This document shows positions 27,513 through 36,730 of a stretch of DNA of 64,000 bases, one piece after another. The stretch lies in assembly GCF_003428165.1 (NCBI RefSeq), contig NZ_QLIQ01000001.1, positions 240,442 to 304,441 on the forward strand, given 5' to 3'. The notes beneath the pieces are model-generated. The model was not told where the DNA came from. It ran no database searches and saw nothing but the letters and a program-made list of their open reading frames with translations. The stretch is from Cysteiniphilum litorale. Lineage in GTDB: Bacteria > Pseudomonadota > Gammaproteobacteria > Francisellales > Francisellaceae. Within the stretch, counting starts at the first letter, position 1. The number at the start of each line of letters is the position of its first letter. A program made the position numbers and the translations under genes.

Positions 27513-28719
27513 ACTGAGGTCCCCCTGCAATAACATTTTTAGCCCATAACTCTCCAACGGAATAACTCTCAAGCCATTGTGAAAAATCTTTTTCATTTAA
27601 TCGCTCAAAAGTTGACGCTCCTTCTTTGCGATTAACAACAATAATATCTTCAACTGCAAACTGATCGATTAACGCAGGAGATTGCGTCGCTACAATCACT
27701 TGTGTTCTTTGAGCTGCTTGCTGAATAAGCTCTGCTAGGATAACGATAGCTGCTGGATGAAGTCCTAACTCTGGTTCATCAATAATAATTGTTGATGGTG
27801 GTTCAGGTTGTAATAAGGCAGTTGCCAAACAAATAAAACGGATTGATCCATCGGATAAATGATATGGCTGCATCGGGTAATCTGAGCCTTTTTGCAACCA
27901 ATCAAGCCTCACTGTTTGCTCTTGTCCAGACACTTTAATATCCAATATGAAATCATCAAAAAATGGCATAACCAATCTAATAGCATTAAGAATTTCCATA
28001 TAAGAATCATGAAAATGATCTCTTAAATTTAATAAAAATGACGCAATATTTTTTGCATTACCATAAAGTTTCTTATTATTCTCAACAATATCTGATCGAC
28101 GCATCGGTGAGTTAGCACTTGTATCATGAAAGTGATATACAACCCAGTTAGATATCGAACGATGCACAAAATATCCAATGCCATTATATTTACCATCTGC
28201 AGACCTTTCACTTTTTAACTCCGAAATTCTACTCTCTCTACTGGGCAGTCCATAGCTACGCCATGTATCTTTTGATGGCCATGACCATCCTTTATTTTCT
28301 GAATGCAACTTTGAATCCATTTCGTCAATCTCAAATTCCAAACCTATGAAAGGGTTCTTTTGAAATGCTCTACTCTCTTCAATTAGAAAATCCTCCTCTA
28401 CTGTTGGCACTAATTCAAGAGCATAGTAATTTCTCGCTTCCATATTATTTGTTGACTGAAACTCAAAGGAAATTTTTATTCTTTCCGTAATTTTGGGACC
28501 ATTATAAAGAAAGTTATCAGCTCTGCCACGACTACTAATAAATGACGTAAAGCTGCCCTCACTCATTGACATCAGCATACGAAAAATTTGAATAAAGTTA
28601 CTTTTTCCTGCACCATTAGCGCCAATTAAAATATTTAAACTTCCAAGCTCTAAACTGTCTAAATCAGCAATAGATTTAAACCCACTAACTTTCATTCGCG
28701 TTAAATAACCACTTTTCAT
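27505..28719 (-). CDS. AAA ATPase of OLD/ABC-like type (AAA_21 group)
   Basis: A 404-residue ATPase. Walker A GANGAGKS is at residues 33-40, after the SMC-like opening KVSGFKSIADLDSLELGSLNILI (given in outline). A signature-like LSDGSIRF precedes Walker B TIIIDEPELGLHP (Asp314, Glu315), followed by VIVATQSP. This is the architecture of OLD-family and PtuA/AriA-type defence ATPases, but without a fused TOPRIM domain; the DUF4276 gene just downstream may supply it. The ATG at 28719 has AAGGA five to six nt upstream; an in-frame start at 28737 lacks this. The AT-rich coding sequence and its place between rplS and xerD suggest acquisition. Confidence 0.88.
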   Translation of the reverse strand: MKSGYLTRMKVSGFKSIADLDSLELGSLNILIGANGAGKSNFIQIFRMLMSMSEGSFTSFISSRGRADNFLYNGPKITERIKISFEFQSTNNMEARNYYALELVPTVEEDFLIEESRAFQKNPFIGLEFEIDEMDSKLHSENKGWSWPSKDTWRSYGLPSRESRISELKSERSADGKYNGIGYFVHRSISNWVVYHFHDTSANSPMRRSDIVENNKKLYGNAKNIASFLLNLRDHFHDSYMEILNAIRLVMPFFDDFILDIKVSGQEQTVRLDWLQKGSDYPMQPYHLSDGSIRFICLATALLQPEPPSTIIIDEPELGLHPAAIVILAELIQQAAQRTQVIVATQSPALIDQFAVEDIIVVNRKEGASTFERLNEKDFSQWLESYSVGELWAKNVIAGGPQYE

Positions 28720-28912
28720 ATTATCCTTTGAGATCACTCAAAACTCTGAAATTATCTAAGTACATTAAAACTATTTTAATCAATATTTCAGATAACGTTA
28801 ACCAATATTTTGGATCAAAAAAACATGATAACGAAAAACTTTAATGACATGAGGAAAACTTACTTTAACAAAAAATCGAACGGTTCATTTAAAGCAAGTC
28901 ATAAAAACAAAA

Positions 28913-28933
28913 AAGGTTGGCGATGCCAACCTT
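28913..28933 (-). terminator. Rho-independent terminator after rplS
   Basis: AAGGTTGGC-GAT-GCCAACCTT is a perfect 9-bp stem. On the minus strand it is followed by TTTTTTGTTTTTATG. It lies 4 nt from the rplS stop and closes the ribosomal operon, so the downstream ATPase module should need its own promoter in the gap 28720-28912, where I see no clear site. Confidence 0.88.
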
Positions 28934-28937
28934 AAAA

Positions 28938-29285
28938 TTATACTTTTTCTTTGATTCTTGCTGCTTTACCCGTCAAGCCACGCATGTAGTAAAGCTTAGC
29001 GCGACGAACTTTAGCACGTCTTTCGACAACAACGCTGTCAATGATTGGGCTGTGTGTTTGAAACGTACGCTCAACACCTTCACCAGATGACATTTTACGC
29101 ACAGTAAACGCTGAGTTGATACCACGATTCTTGATCGCAAGTACGAAGCCTTTAAACGCCTGAATACGCGCTTTATCACCTTCTTTTACCCATACGTTAA
29201 CTGTTACTGAATCACCAGGGTGAAATGTTGGTAAGTCAGTACGTAGTTGTGAATTTTCAACCATTTCTAAGTATTTATTCTTCAT
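28938..29285 (-). CDS. rplS: 50S ribosomal protein L19
   Basis: A 115-residue ribosomal protein at the 30S-50S interface. [29 protein letters not shown] and the C-terminal [18 protein letters not shown] are characteristic. It is the last gene of the rpsP-rimM-trmD-rplS operon and is followed immediately by a strong terminator. Confidence 0.97.
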   Translation of the reverse strand: MKNKYLEMVENSQLRTDLPTFHPGDSVTVNVWVKEGDKARIQAFKGFVLAIKNRGINSAFTVRKMSSGEGVERTFQTHSPIIDSVVVERRAKVRRAKLYYMRGLTGKAARIKEKV

Positions 29286-29318
29286 TTTGTTCTCCTAATT
29301 GTGCATTCTCTATCACAT

Positions 29319-30065
29319 TTATTGTTTTTCATCTTGCGCTAATTGCTCAAGATATTGCTTATCTTCATTCGATAGACATAGGCACTCAATCAATTCTTTA
29401 CGTCGCAAAAAAGTACGTTTTAACTTTTGTTGATGTCGCCATTGTTGAATTTTTTGATGATCTCCAGATAACAGCACCGCAGGTACATCACCTGCATCCA
29501 CATGTGTCGCAGGACGTGTGTAATGCGGACAATCTAATAAACCATCGTAAAATGAATCCTCAACAGCTGATGCTTGATCATTTAACACCCCAGGCAGTAA
29601 GCGCACGATGCTATCAATCAATGTCATCGCAGGTAGCTCGCCACCGCTTAAGACATAATCACCTATTGAAACTTCTTCATCAACATGACGCTCAATCAAA
29701 CGCTCGTCGATACCTTCATAACGACCACAAAGCAAGATTAAAGCATCTTCACAAGCAAACTCTTTAACCAAATTTTGAGTTAACGGTTTTCCTTGCGGCG
29801 ACAAGTATACAACTTTAGCGGGTTTGTTCAATCTTTTTTTGGCTTCAGTAATGGCTTTTTGCAGTGGGTCATACATCATCACCATGCCAGGTCCACCACC
29901 AAAGGGGCGATCATCAATTGTCTGATAGCGATTGGTTGCAAACTGACGTGGATTAATGGTCATAAGCCCCGCTTTTTCAAGCTGAAATGCACGTGCTGAA
30001 ACGCCATATTGGGTAATCGCATCAAACATTTCAGGAAATATCGTAATCGCTGCAAAGTTAATCAT
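29319..30065 (-). CDS. trmD: tRNA (guanine-N1)-methyltransferase TrmD
   Basis: A 248-residue SPOUT methyltransferase making m1G37. The trefoil-knot SAM site ([30 protein letters not shown]) and the [12 protein letters not shown] loop are clear. The frame runs on to 30095, but the Met at 30065 gives the canonical N-terminus ([13 protein letters not shown]). The gap to rimM is 11 nt. It is part of the conserved rpsP operon. Confidence 0.96.
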   Translation of the reverse strand: MINFAAITIFPEMFDAITQYGVSARAFQLEKAGLMTINPRQFATNRYQTIDDRPFGGGPGMVMMYDPLQKAITEAKKRLNKPAKVVYLSPQGKPLTQNLVKEFACEDALILLCGRYEGIDERLIERHVDEEVSIGDYVLSGGELPAMTLIDSIVRLLPGVLNDQASAVEDSFYDGLLDCPHYTRPATHVDAGDVPAVLLSGDHQKIQQWRHQQKLKRTFLRRKELIECLCLSNEDKQYLEQLAQDEKQ

Positions 30066-30076
30066 TATGCTTACTC

Positions 30077-30607
30077 TTAATAGTCGTACTGCCAATCAAC
30101 AGTTATTAGCTTCTGATCTTTATTGACCTCAATCACATAGTCATTCACAAAAGGGATTAAATACGATTGATCTTTATATTTGCAACAAAGCACCTCATTG
30201 GCACCTGTATCTAAGATATCATCAACCTTGCCAAATGATTGCCCTTCTTTGTTGACAACCTGCATGCCGATTAAGTCCACCCAGTAGTATTCATCTTCTG
30301 CTGTCTCTTTTAGCACTGATCTTGGCACAGCGAGTAAGGCATTGGTATATTTAGCAGCAATCTCTTTGACATCGGCATCAGCAAATTGAATCACAAGCTT
30401 ATCACCGACGCGACTGACCGACTCACCGGTTAACACGGACCACGTGCGATCACTTGCTTTTTTGATATACCACTGACCATAAGACAATGCCGTTTCAATC
30501 GAATCACTTAAGACATAAAGTTTTAATTCGCCTTTTAAGCGATATGTTGCACCCACCTTGGCAATGACGATCATCTCATCATTTTGTACATTATCTTGTT
30601 GTGACAT
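30077..30607 (-). CDS. rimM: Ribosome maturation factor RimM
   Basis: A 176-residue 16S rRNA processing factor that binds ribosomal protein S19. The N-terminal [16 protein letters not shown] block and the PRC-barrel domain ([36 protein letters not shown]) are present. The ATG at 30607 with AAGG upstream is chosen over an in-frame TTG at 30628. It is separated from rpsP by a 135-nt gap containing an attenuator-like hairpin. Confidence 0.95.
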   Translation of the reverse strand: MSQQDNVQNDEMIVIAKVGATYRLKGELKLYVLSDSIETALSYGQWYIKKASDRTWSVLTGESVSRVGDKLVIQFADADVKEIAAKYTNALLAVPRSVLKETAEDEYYWVDLIGMQVVNKEGQSFGKVDDILDTGANEVLCCKYKDQSYLIPFVNDYVIEVNKDQKLITVDWQYDY

Positions 30608-30661
30608 ATTAACAACCTTATTACGCAATCAGTTTTAAAACAAATAAAATACATAAAACAA

Positions 30662-30697
30662 AAACGCCAATCAACGATACGAGCGTGATTGGCGTTT
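30662..30697 (-). terminator. Terminator or attenuator between rpsP and rimM
   Basis: AAACGCCAATCA and TGATTGGCGTTT make a perfect 12-bp stem with a 12-nt loop. Read on the minus strand, it is followed by a T-rich stretch (TTGTTTTATG). It lies inside the rpsP-rimM-trmD-rplS operon and would reduce rimM/trmD expression relative to S16. Confidence 0.75.
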
Positions 30698-30742
30698 CTT
30701 AAAACTTAACATAAGCACTTAAGCGTGCTTTGTGCTTTTTAC

Positions 30743-31000
30743 TTAAGCTTGTACTGTTGCTTTACGCGCTTCTTTAACGATAGAAGTTACACGATCAGAC
30801 ATCTTAGCACCTGTACCTAACCAGTAGTCTACACGCTCAAGATCAACACGTACTTTTTCTTCATGTTCTTTTGCCAATGGATTAAAGAAACCAACACGTT
30901 CGATAGGACGACCATCACGCGCTTTACGGCTGTCTGTTACCACGATTCTATAAAAAGGACGCTTCTTAGCGCCGCCTCTAGCCATACGAATTACGACCAT
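30743..31000 (-). CDS. rpsP: 30S ribosomal protein S16
   Basis: An 85-residue ribosomal protein and the first gene of its operon. [37 protein letters not shown] and [13 protein letters not shown] are diagnostic. On the minus strand, about 60-70 nt upstream, a TTAAAAT followed by GCGCCCG looks like a -10 box with the GC-rich discriminator typical of stringently controlled ribosomal promoters; the -35 is weak. Confidence 0.97.
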   Translation of the reverse strand: MVVIRMARGGAKKRPFYRIVVTDSRKARDGRPIERVGFFNPLAKEHEEKVRVDLERVDYWLGTGAKMSDRVTSIVKEARKATVQA

Positions 31001-31144
31001 TAGTCTTCTCCAAATTTTCTATTTTAGTTATTGTTGCTCTAGAATTTGTGCTAAACACAAAAACGGGCGCATTTTAACGTACTTTTGACGTGGGCACCAG
31101 TGATTTTAAGGCGTTAATTCATTTTTTATGGTGTTTTCACCATT

Positions 31145-31957
31145 TCACCCTTTATTGATACCTTTCTCGAGAATGGATAGTGCTCGTTTTACCTTTTCAG
31201 CTGCAGTATAAGGTGAATTAACGATAATCATACCTGAGCCATACATGCCAATGGCTTTGCTTGGGTTTTCAAAAACCCACTCATCAATCGTCATCATAAG
31301 TTGTGCGTCACGCAAAATCTCTTTTAGACGTTCATGGCGTCTTTGTGGCAACAAAGGATACCATAGCATAAAAGTACCTGTTGACCATTTTTTGACGGAT
31401 TGCATGAGTAGTCTTGCTTGACTTTCATACTCACTTTTAATCTCAAAGCTTGGATCAATCAGCACACCACCTCGACGCTCTTTGGGTGGCAAAAAGCCTG
31501 ATATCAGCTTTGACATATCACCATATTTTACGGTGACTTTCTCAAAGTCATGCATTGCTAGCTTAAGATGCTCAATCTCTTGCGGGTGCAGCTCAAGTGC
31601 CGTCATTCTATCTTGCTCACGCAGTAAGCTTGCCGCTAAATAAGCTGATCCTGGGTAAAACTGCAATGTTGTTTTATCAGAGTTCAATTCGTCAATGAGT
31701 GTTTTGTATTTTGCCAACAAAGGGTTGTCACTTTTCTCAAAAAGCTTGAGCACCTTGCCAATGCCATTTAGCCCTTCTTTGGTCTTTTGCGCCTCAGGAC
31801 TATACAGATCATAGATCCCACGTCCGGCATGCGTATCCAACCAAAAAAATGGCTTCTCTTTATTACCTAAATGCTCAATAACCGCGATAAGCCATAAATG
31901 CTTATGAATATCTGCAAAATTGCCCGCATGATATATATGTTGATAACTTAATGACAT
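31145..31957 (-). CDS. rlmJ: 23S rRNA (adenine2030-N6)-methyltransferase RlmJ
   Basis: A 270-residue enzyme making m6A2030 in 23S rRNA. The N-terminus SYQHIYHAGNFADIHKH is a strong family signature, and FFWLDTHAGRGIYDL is the SAM-binding part. The catalytic (D/N)PP(Y/F)-type motif is represented by LIDPSFEIKSEY, that is DPSF. Homologues have been linked to use of external DNA as a carbon source (ComJ/YhiR). Single gene. Confidence 0.93.
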   Translation of the reverse strand: MSLSYQHIYHAGNFADIHKHLWLIAVIEHLGNKEKPFFWLDTHAGRGIYDLYSPEAQKTKEGLNGIGKVLKLFEKSDNPLLAKYKTLIDELNSDKTTLQFYPGSAYLAASLLREQDRMTALELHPQEIEHLKLAMHDFEKVTVKYGDMSKLISGFLPPKERRGGVLIDPSFEIKSEYESQARLLMQSVKKWSTGTFMLWYPLLPQRRHERLKEILRDAQLMMTIDEWVFENPSKAIGMYGSGMIIVNSPYTAAEKVKRALSILEKGINKG

Positions 31958-32067
31958 TAATAACCCCTATTCAATTGTTTTTGCCAACTTAATTTAATGC
32001 AAAATTCTCCTTTCAAAGACGTTCAATTACTGGAGTTACGTACTTTAGAAAAAACTATCATTCTATA

Positions 32068-32181
32068 AACACCCCGTCAGCCTATGGCTGCCACCCCTCT
32101 TGAAAAGAGGGGAATTAGGCAACGATGATTTTATATTCCCCTCTTTTCAAGAGGGGTGCCGAGCGTGCGAGGCGGGGTGTT
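32068..32181. repeat. Palindromic repeat family 1, copy 2 (114 bp, inverted)
   Basis: Bounded by AACACCCC and GGGGTGTT, with inner arms CACCCCTCTTGAAAAG... and their exact reverse complement. It is in the opposite orientation to copies 1 and 3. The arm position that is T/A in copy 1 is A/T here, so pairing is kept. It fills most of the 283-nt gap between rlmJ and the GIY-YIG gene. Confidence 0.9.
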
Positions 32182-32240
32182 AAAATATAAAAAGTCCGTA
32201 ACTCCAGTCAATTATTCAAATCTTTTTTTGCAATACTTAA

Positions 32241-33101
32241 TCATTCACCATTTCTCTCGTTTTCATTGAGTGTTTTGCCACTGCTATCCTTCCAATCATT
32301 CCAACCATTTGACGATGAACCTAAACATACTGCAGAGGCAGCTGATGGTGAATTAAATAAATAATCCTTATCAAATATCCTCGCTTTTATAACTCCATCT
32401 CTAATAAGTTGCTCCCTAAGCTTCAAATAGTTATTTTGCTCAAAGTTTCGAGTGATATCAGGAGATATTAAAGATCCTTTTAACACAACAAACCCCTCTG
32501 AGTTATAGTGTCCTTTTGCATCTGAAGAACGCCTAATGCAATAATAAATTTTTTCAACTTCTTTGCAATCAATGTTATGTGCTGTCAACGCCTTAAATAC
32601 AGGCAGTCCAAGCGTTGATGCTAAAACCTCAATCACCTCAAAAAGAACATCACACTCAGCCTTTAAATGTACCGGTGTGTGCGGCTGTAACCCAGCATTA
32701 CCATTAATAAGTTGATAGCGATTCACCATAGTAGCAATCGATATTGCCAGTGATTCCAAGTAAAGGACATGACTTGCAGTAAAACTATTAGTAATAGATA
32801 CAAAAATAAATGCTTTATTCCAAAAAGTTTTATCTTTATGGTGCTGCTTTAAACGCATAAACAGAGAACTTGTTTGCCCAATATAAGCAACCGGTAAGCC
32901 AGTTTTATCATCAATACCGACTAAGCAATATAGCGCAACCTGTTGAATATTTTCTAATTTGAGAAACTCGCTTAATAATGCTCTAGGCACCTCTATTGCT
33001 TCAATAATAGATGTCGTTATTTTGGCTAGTTTAATACCTGTTGGGTCACCTGTGGGTAAAAAAATCTGTATCGTTTGCGGAGATGTTTTTTTGCCGTACA
33101 T
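32241..33101 (-). CDS. GIY-YIG nuclease-fold protein with DUF4357 domain
   Basis: A 286-residue protein. The GIY-YIG domain spans about residues 55-125: LYCLVG for the first half of the motif, VAYIGQT (Tyr73) for the second, then Arg83 and Glu116 in the expected catalytic positions. The C-terminal part (about 200-275) contains the DUF4357 pattern: NSEGFVVLKGSL, then YLFNSPSAASAVCLGSSSNGW in outline. This combination is widespread and often lies near restriction or mobile genes. The role is unknown. It lies alone between the palindromic repeat and sdaA. Confidence 0.83.
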   Translation of the reverse strand: MYGKKTSPQTIQIFLPTGDPTGIKLAKITTSIIEAIEVPRALLSEFLKLENIQQVALYCLVGIDDKTGLPVAYIGQTSSLFMRLKQHHKDKTFWNKAFIFVSITNSFTASHVLYLESLAISIATMVNRYQLINGNAGLQPHTPVHLKAECDVLFEVIEVLASTLGLPVFKALTAHNIDCKEVEKIYYCIRRSSDAKGHYNSEGFVVLKGSLISPDITRNFEQNNYLKLREQLIRDGVIKARIFDKDYLFNSPSAASAVCLGSSSNGWNDWKDSSGKTLNENERNGE

Positions 33102-33173
33102 TTCACATCTATTCCTTTAATTTCATAAAACATGTTTATTTCATTTAAAAACACACAAAAGTGTATCATTTTC

Positions 33174-34538
33174 CTAGCATGCGGGTAAATTGACTGCTAA
33201 GCCACCAAGAGATGTTTCTTTATATTTGGTGGACATGTCTTTACCTGTTTCTTTCATTGTCTGAATCACCTGATCTAAGCTCACATGATGCTCACCATCA
33301 CCTAGTAGTGACAACTTAGCACCATTGACCGCTTGCACCGCACCCATGGCATTTCTCTCAATACATGGGATTTGCACCAAGCCACCAATCGGATCACAGG
33401 TTAAACCTAAATTATGCTCCATGCCCATCTCAGCAGCATTTTCAACTTGTTCAACACTGCCACCTAGAATTGCGCAAAGCCCCGCTGCTGCCATTGAACA
33501 GGCGACACCAACCTCACCTTGGCAACCTACTTCAGCCGCGGAAATAGATGCTCCTTTTTTAAATAAAATACCAATCGCTGCCGTTGTTAACAAATAATCG
33601 ATAATCTCTTTTTTACTGGTAAAGGGATGGCTTAATACATGGTGTTTTAATACCGCAGGAATCACGCCTGCCGCACCATTAGTAGGTGCTGTAACCACCT
33701 TGCCACCGGCAGCATTTTCTTCATTAACCGCAATGGCAAAAACATTAAGCCAATTAAGGTCTTTAATATCTAAACGCGATTCTTCTAAACGTTTTTTAAG
33801 TTTATACGCGCGACGTTTAACCTTAAGCCCACCGGGTAGCTCACCATCTGTTTGCAAACCTTTTTCAATGGACTGATCCATCACCTGCCAGATTGCTAAC
33901 ACCCCTTCTTCGACTTCATGTTTATCACGTAGCGCACATTCATTCGCCATCATTAAATCGGCAATATTCATTTGATGTTTTTCACATAAATCTAATAACT
34001 CTTTAGCCGTTGCAAATGGATAAGGTACAGCATGCGCATCAACAGGAGCTGGATCATTATGCCGATGCATTTCATGCTCATCTAAGATAAAGCCGCCACC
34101 AACTGAGAAATACTTCAATGTGCCAAGCTTTTCACCTTGCGCATTCCATAGTGTAAACAACATACCATTAGCATGCTCTGGCAGCGCCTCATTATAATGA
34201 AATATCAGATCAGTCGTATAATCAAAATCAATCTCATAAGATCCCAATAATTTCATCTTTTTGCTTTTAAGCATCTGATCATAACAAAGTGCAGCCGCAT
34301 TAATATCAATACTATGTGGCTCAAAGCCTGCCGATCCTAAAATACAGGCATAATCTGTTTTATGCCCTTTTCCAGTAAGTGCTAATGAACCAAAAAGTTC
34401 AATCGTAAAACGCCTAGTCTCTTGCAATGCAGCTTGATGTTTTTGTAAAAACCGAAAGGCTGCGCGCATTGGACCTACTGTGTGTGACGATGATGGTCCA
34501 ACACCAATAGAGAACAAATCAAAAATACTAATATTCAT
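33174..34538 (-). CDS. sdaA: L-serine ammonia-lyase (serine deaminase), iron-sulphur type
   Basis: A 454-residue single-chain enzyme deaminating L-serine to pyruvate. The N-terminal beta domain starts [21 protein letters not shown]; the alpha domain has [37 protein letters not shown] and the last conserved segment before the C-terminal Cys. These cysteines ligate the [4Fe-4S] cluster. It is divergent from psd with a shared 117-nt regulatory region containing a strong hairpin. Psd and SdaA both draw on serine, so a common signal would make sense. Confidence 0.95.
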   Translation of the reverse strand: MNISIFDLFSIGVGPSSSHTVGPMRAAFRFLQKHQAALQETRRFTIELFGSLALTGKGHKTDYACILGSAGFEPHSIDINAAALCYDQMLKSKKMKLLGSYEIDFDYTTDLIFHYNEALPEHANGMLFTLWNAQGEKLGTLKYFSVGGGFILDEHEMHRHNDPAPVDAHAVPYPFATAKELLDLCEKHQMNIADLMMANECALRDKHEVEEGVLAIWQVMDQSIEKGLQTDGELPGGLKVKRRAYKLKKRLEESRLDIKDLNWLNVFAIAVNEENAAGGKVVTAPTNGAAGVIPAVLKHHVLSHPFTSKKEIIDYLLTTAAIGILFKKGASISAAEVGCQGEVGVACSMAAAGLCAILGGSVEQVENAAEMGMEHNLGLTCDPIGGLVQIPCIERNAMGAVQAVNGAKLSLLGDGEHHVSLDQVIQTMKETGKDMSTKYKETSLGGLAVNLPAC

Positions 34539-34596
34539 AAACTCACCCTTAAAAAAAGCCCATTTACCTCTAAAAAACCTGCTTACAATAAATCAG

Positions 34597-34633
34597 TGGC
34601 TGGCAGATGTAAAATAATTTACAATGCCAGCCA
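34597..34633. promoter_or_regulatory. Nested palindrome in the sdaA-psd intergenic region
   Basis: TGGCTGGCA ... TGCCAGCCA (9-bp arms) enclose a second hairpin, TGTAAA-ATAA-TTTACA. It ends 22 nt before the psd start and lies 58 nt from the sdaA start. No T run follows on either strand, so it is more likely an operator or a leader fold than a terminator. Confidence 0.65.
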
Positions 34634-34655
34634 AAAATATATCGCTTAATACTGC

Positions 34656-35492
34656 ATGTTTAAAGATACCTTATTTCTAACGCTTCAAAAAATATTACCA
34701 CAAGCCTGTTTATCACGCCTTGCTGGGAAGCTTGCTAACTGTGAAAACCCAACCGTTAAAAATAGATTAATCCACCTTGCGATGAAACGTTTTAATATCA
34801 AATTAACTGACGCGTTAATCAACGATCCGACAGAATATACTAGCTTTAATGATTTTTTCACCCGCAAATTAAAACCTGAAGCGCGCCCGATTGATCCAAA
34901 CGATAACAGCATTATCTCGCCAGCAGATGGCAAAATCACGCAAGCAGGTTTAATCACCGAAGGCAAACTAATCCAAGCCAAAGGCAAATATTTTTCCTTA
35001 AAAGCACTTACAGCGGATACGGCAAAAGAGAACTATTCTGATTTCTCAGTGATTTATTTATCCCCTTCGGATTATCACCGTGTGCATATGCCAATCGATG
35101 GGAAGCTCACACGCATGACCTATGTTCCAGGCAAATTGTTCTCAGTCAATGAATTAACCGCGGAAAATATCGATGGACTCTTCGCCAAGAATGAGCGCCT
35201 GATTTGTTACTTTGATACTGCGATTGGGGAAATTGCCGTTATTTTTGTGGGTGCAATGCTTGTTGCAGGGATTGAAACCGTTTGGCATAAGTTAGTTGCT
35301 CCTAATTACTACAGCAAAGTGATACACTTTGATTACTCTGAGCAAAACTTACACTTTAAAAAAGGTGATGAGATTGGTTTATTTAATTTTGGCTCAACGA
35401 TTATCACGCTTTTCCCTGCCAATAAAATCGCATGGCAGGCGAGCATCACGGGCAAAATTAATATGGGGCAGACGATCGCTAGCGCTATCTAA
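34656..35492 (+). CDS. psd: Phosphatidylserine decarboxylase proenzyme
   Basis: A 278-residue membrane-associated enzyme making phosphatidylethanolamine. It self-cleaves to create a pyruvoyl group at Ser247 in the FGST motif (FNFGSTIITLF). The SDYHRVHMP block supplies the conserved His, and SPADGKI precedes it. Length matches the bacterial form. It is divergent from sdaA and followed 97 nt later by a CoA-transferase. Confidence 0.95.
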   Translation: MFKDTLFLTLQKILPQACLSRLAGKLANCENPTVKNRLIHLAMKRFNIKLTDALINDPTEYTSFNDFFTRKLKPEARPIDPNDNSIISPADGKITQAGLITEGKLIQAKGKYFSLKALTADTAKENYSDFSVIYLSPSDYHRVHMPIDGKLTRMTYVPGKLFSVNELTAENIDGLFAKNERLICYFDTAIGEIAVIFVGAMLVAGIETVWHKLVAPNYYSKVIHFDYSEQNLHFKKGDEIGLFNFGSTIITLFPANKIAWQASITGKINMGQTIASAI

Positions 35493-35592
35493 AAGCATTT
35501 AGCCTGATTTAAAATATAAAATATCAGCAAAGCATTTTTTTTTATCTATACTCAAACTTGTCAAAAGCTAATAAAACAACAAGGAGTTTGTG

Positions 35593-36717
35593 ATGAAACC
35601 ATTTGACGGATTATTAATTGCTGATTTTACCCATGTGTTATCAGGGCCGTTTTGCACTATGCTACTGTGTGATCTAGGTGCCAGAGTAATCAAGCTTGAA
35701 CGCCCAGAAATCGGTGAAGATTCACGCCAGTTTGGTCCCTTTATCGATGGCATTTCAATGTATTTTGAAACAGTCAATCGAGGCAAAGAAAGTATTGGTG
35801 TTAATCTTAAAGATCCTAATGATCTAGCACTTGTTAAAAACATTATCAAACAGGCTGATGTTGTGGTTGAGAACTTTCGCCCAGGCACCATGGCTAAGCT
35901 TGGTCTTGATTATGACTCTCTTTGTAAACTTAATCCTCGGATAATTTTCGCCTCTATCTCAGGCTTTGGACAATCTGGTTCGATGTCGCAGCTGCCTGCC
36001 TATGATGAGCTGATTCAAGCGATGAGTGGCTTTATGAGTGTCACCGGTGAGCCCGATGGTCCACCAATTAAAGCAGGTCCTTCAGTTTCTGATATGCTTG
36101 CTGGTGTGTATTGCTTCTCGGCAATTGCCACAGCGCTTTATCAGCGTGAGAAAACAGGCAAAGGGTGTCAAATTGATATTGCCATGTTTGATGCGATGCT
36201 GTCATTTTTAGAAAGTGACGTCGTCTCTGATAAAATGTTGCATAAAATCCCCAGTCGGATTGGTAACAAACACCCCAATATCTCACCCTTTAGCACCTTT
36301 AAATGTAAGGATGATGATATTGTTATTTGTGCGGCAACCGATAAGCTTTTTGCTTCTGCTTGTGACGTTATGGGACTTGATCAACTTAAAAATGATCCCA
36401 AATGCCAGAGCAATAAAGATCGCTTAGCACATAACGATCTTATTAAAGCTGCCTTTGAAAAATCGCTTGGTAACGATACTGTTGCTAACTGGTATGATAA
36501 ATTTGTGAAAGCCGGCGTTCCCGCGGGCCCCATTAATAATGTCAATCAAGCCCTTAGTCTTAAGGTTGTTAAAGAACGTGATATGATTGTCAAAGCGGGG
36601 AAATATCAGCTTCCTGGATGTCCATTGAAATTCTCAACCAATAAGGAAACCGGCACAAGAAAAGAAGCACCTAAGGTAAATGCTGATGGCGCCAAAATTA
36701 AGAAAGAATTTAAATAA
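35593..36717 (+). CDS. CaiB/BaiF family III CoA-transferase
   Basis: A 374-residue enzyme of the class III CoA-transferases. The N-terminus IADFTHVLSGPFCTMLLCDLGARVIKLERP is cited in part as the family signature; VVENFRPGTMAKLGLDY and CQIDIAMFDAML (with the catalytic Asp) follow. AAGGAG is correctly spaced for the ATG at 35593; the frame also has a GTG one codon earlier. The substrate (formyl-, carnitinyl- or other acyl-CoA) is not predictable. A paralogue is encoded at 48094-49224. Confidence 0.88.
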   Translation: MKPFDGLLIADFTHVLSGPFCTMLLCDLGARVIKLERPEIGEDSRQFGPFIDGISMYFETVNRGKESIGVNLKDPNDLALVKNIIKQADVVVENFRPGTMAKLGLDYDSLCKLNPRIIFASISGFGQSGSMSQLPAYDELIQAMSGFMSVTGEPDGPPIKAGPSVSDMLAGVYCFSAIATALYQREKTGKGCQIDIAMFDAMLSFLESDVVSDKMLHKIPSRIGNKHPNISPFSTFKCKDDDIVICAATDKLFASACDVMGLDQLKNDPKCQSNKDRLAHNDLIKAAFEKSLGNDTVANWYDKFVKAGVPAGPINNVNQALSLKVVKERDMIVKAGKYQLPGCPLKFSTNKETGTRKEAPKVNADGAKIKKEFK

Positions 36718-36730
36718 TCGCTCTTTGATC

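Noticed and set aside
28738..28912. A promoter or small gene in the gap upstream of the AAA ATPase
   Set aside because: The gap is AT-rich with many weak -10 matches; I could not single out a site or an ORF.
29225..29767. 180-codon plus-strand frame opposite rplS and trmD
   Set aside because: It lies wholly antisense to two certain core genes, with no family features.
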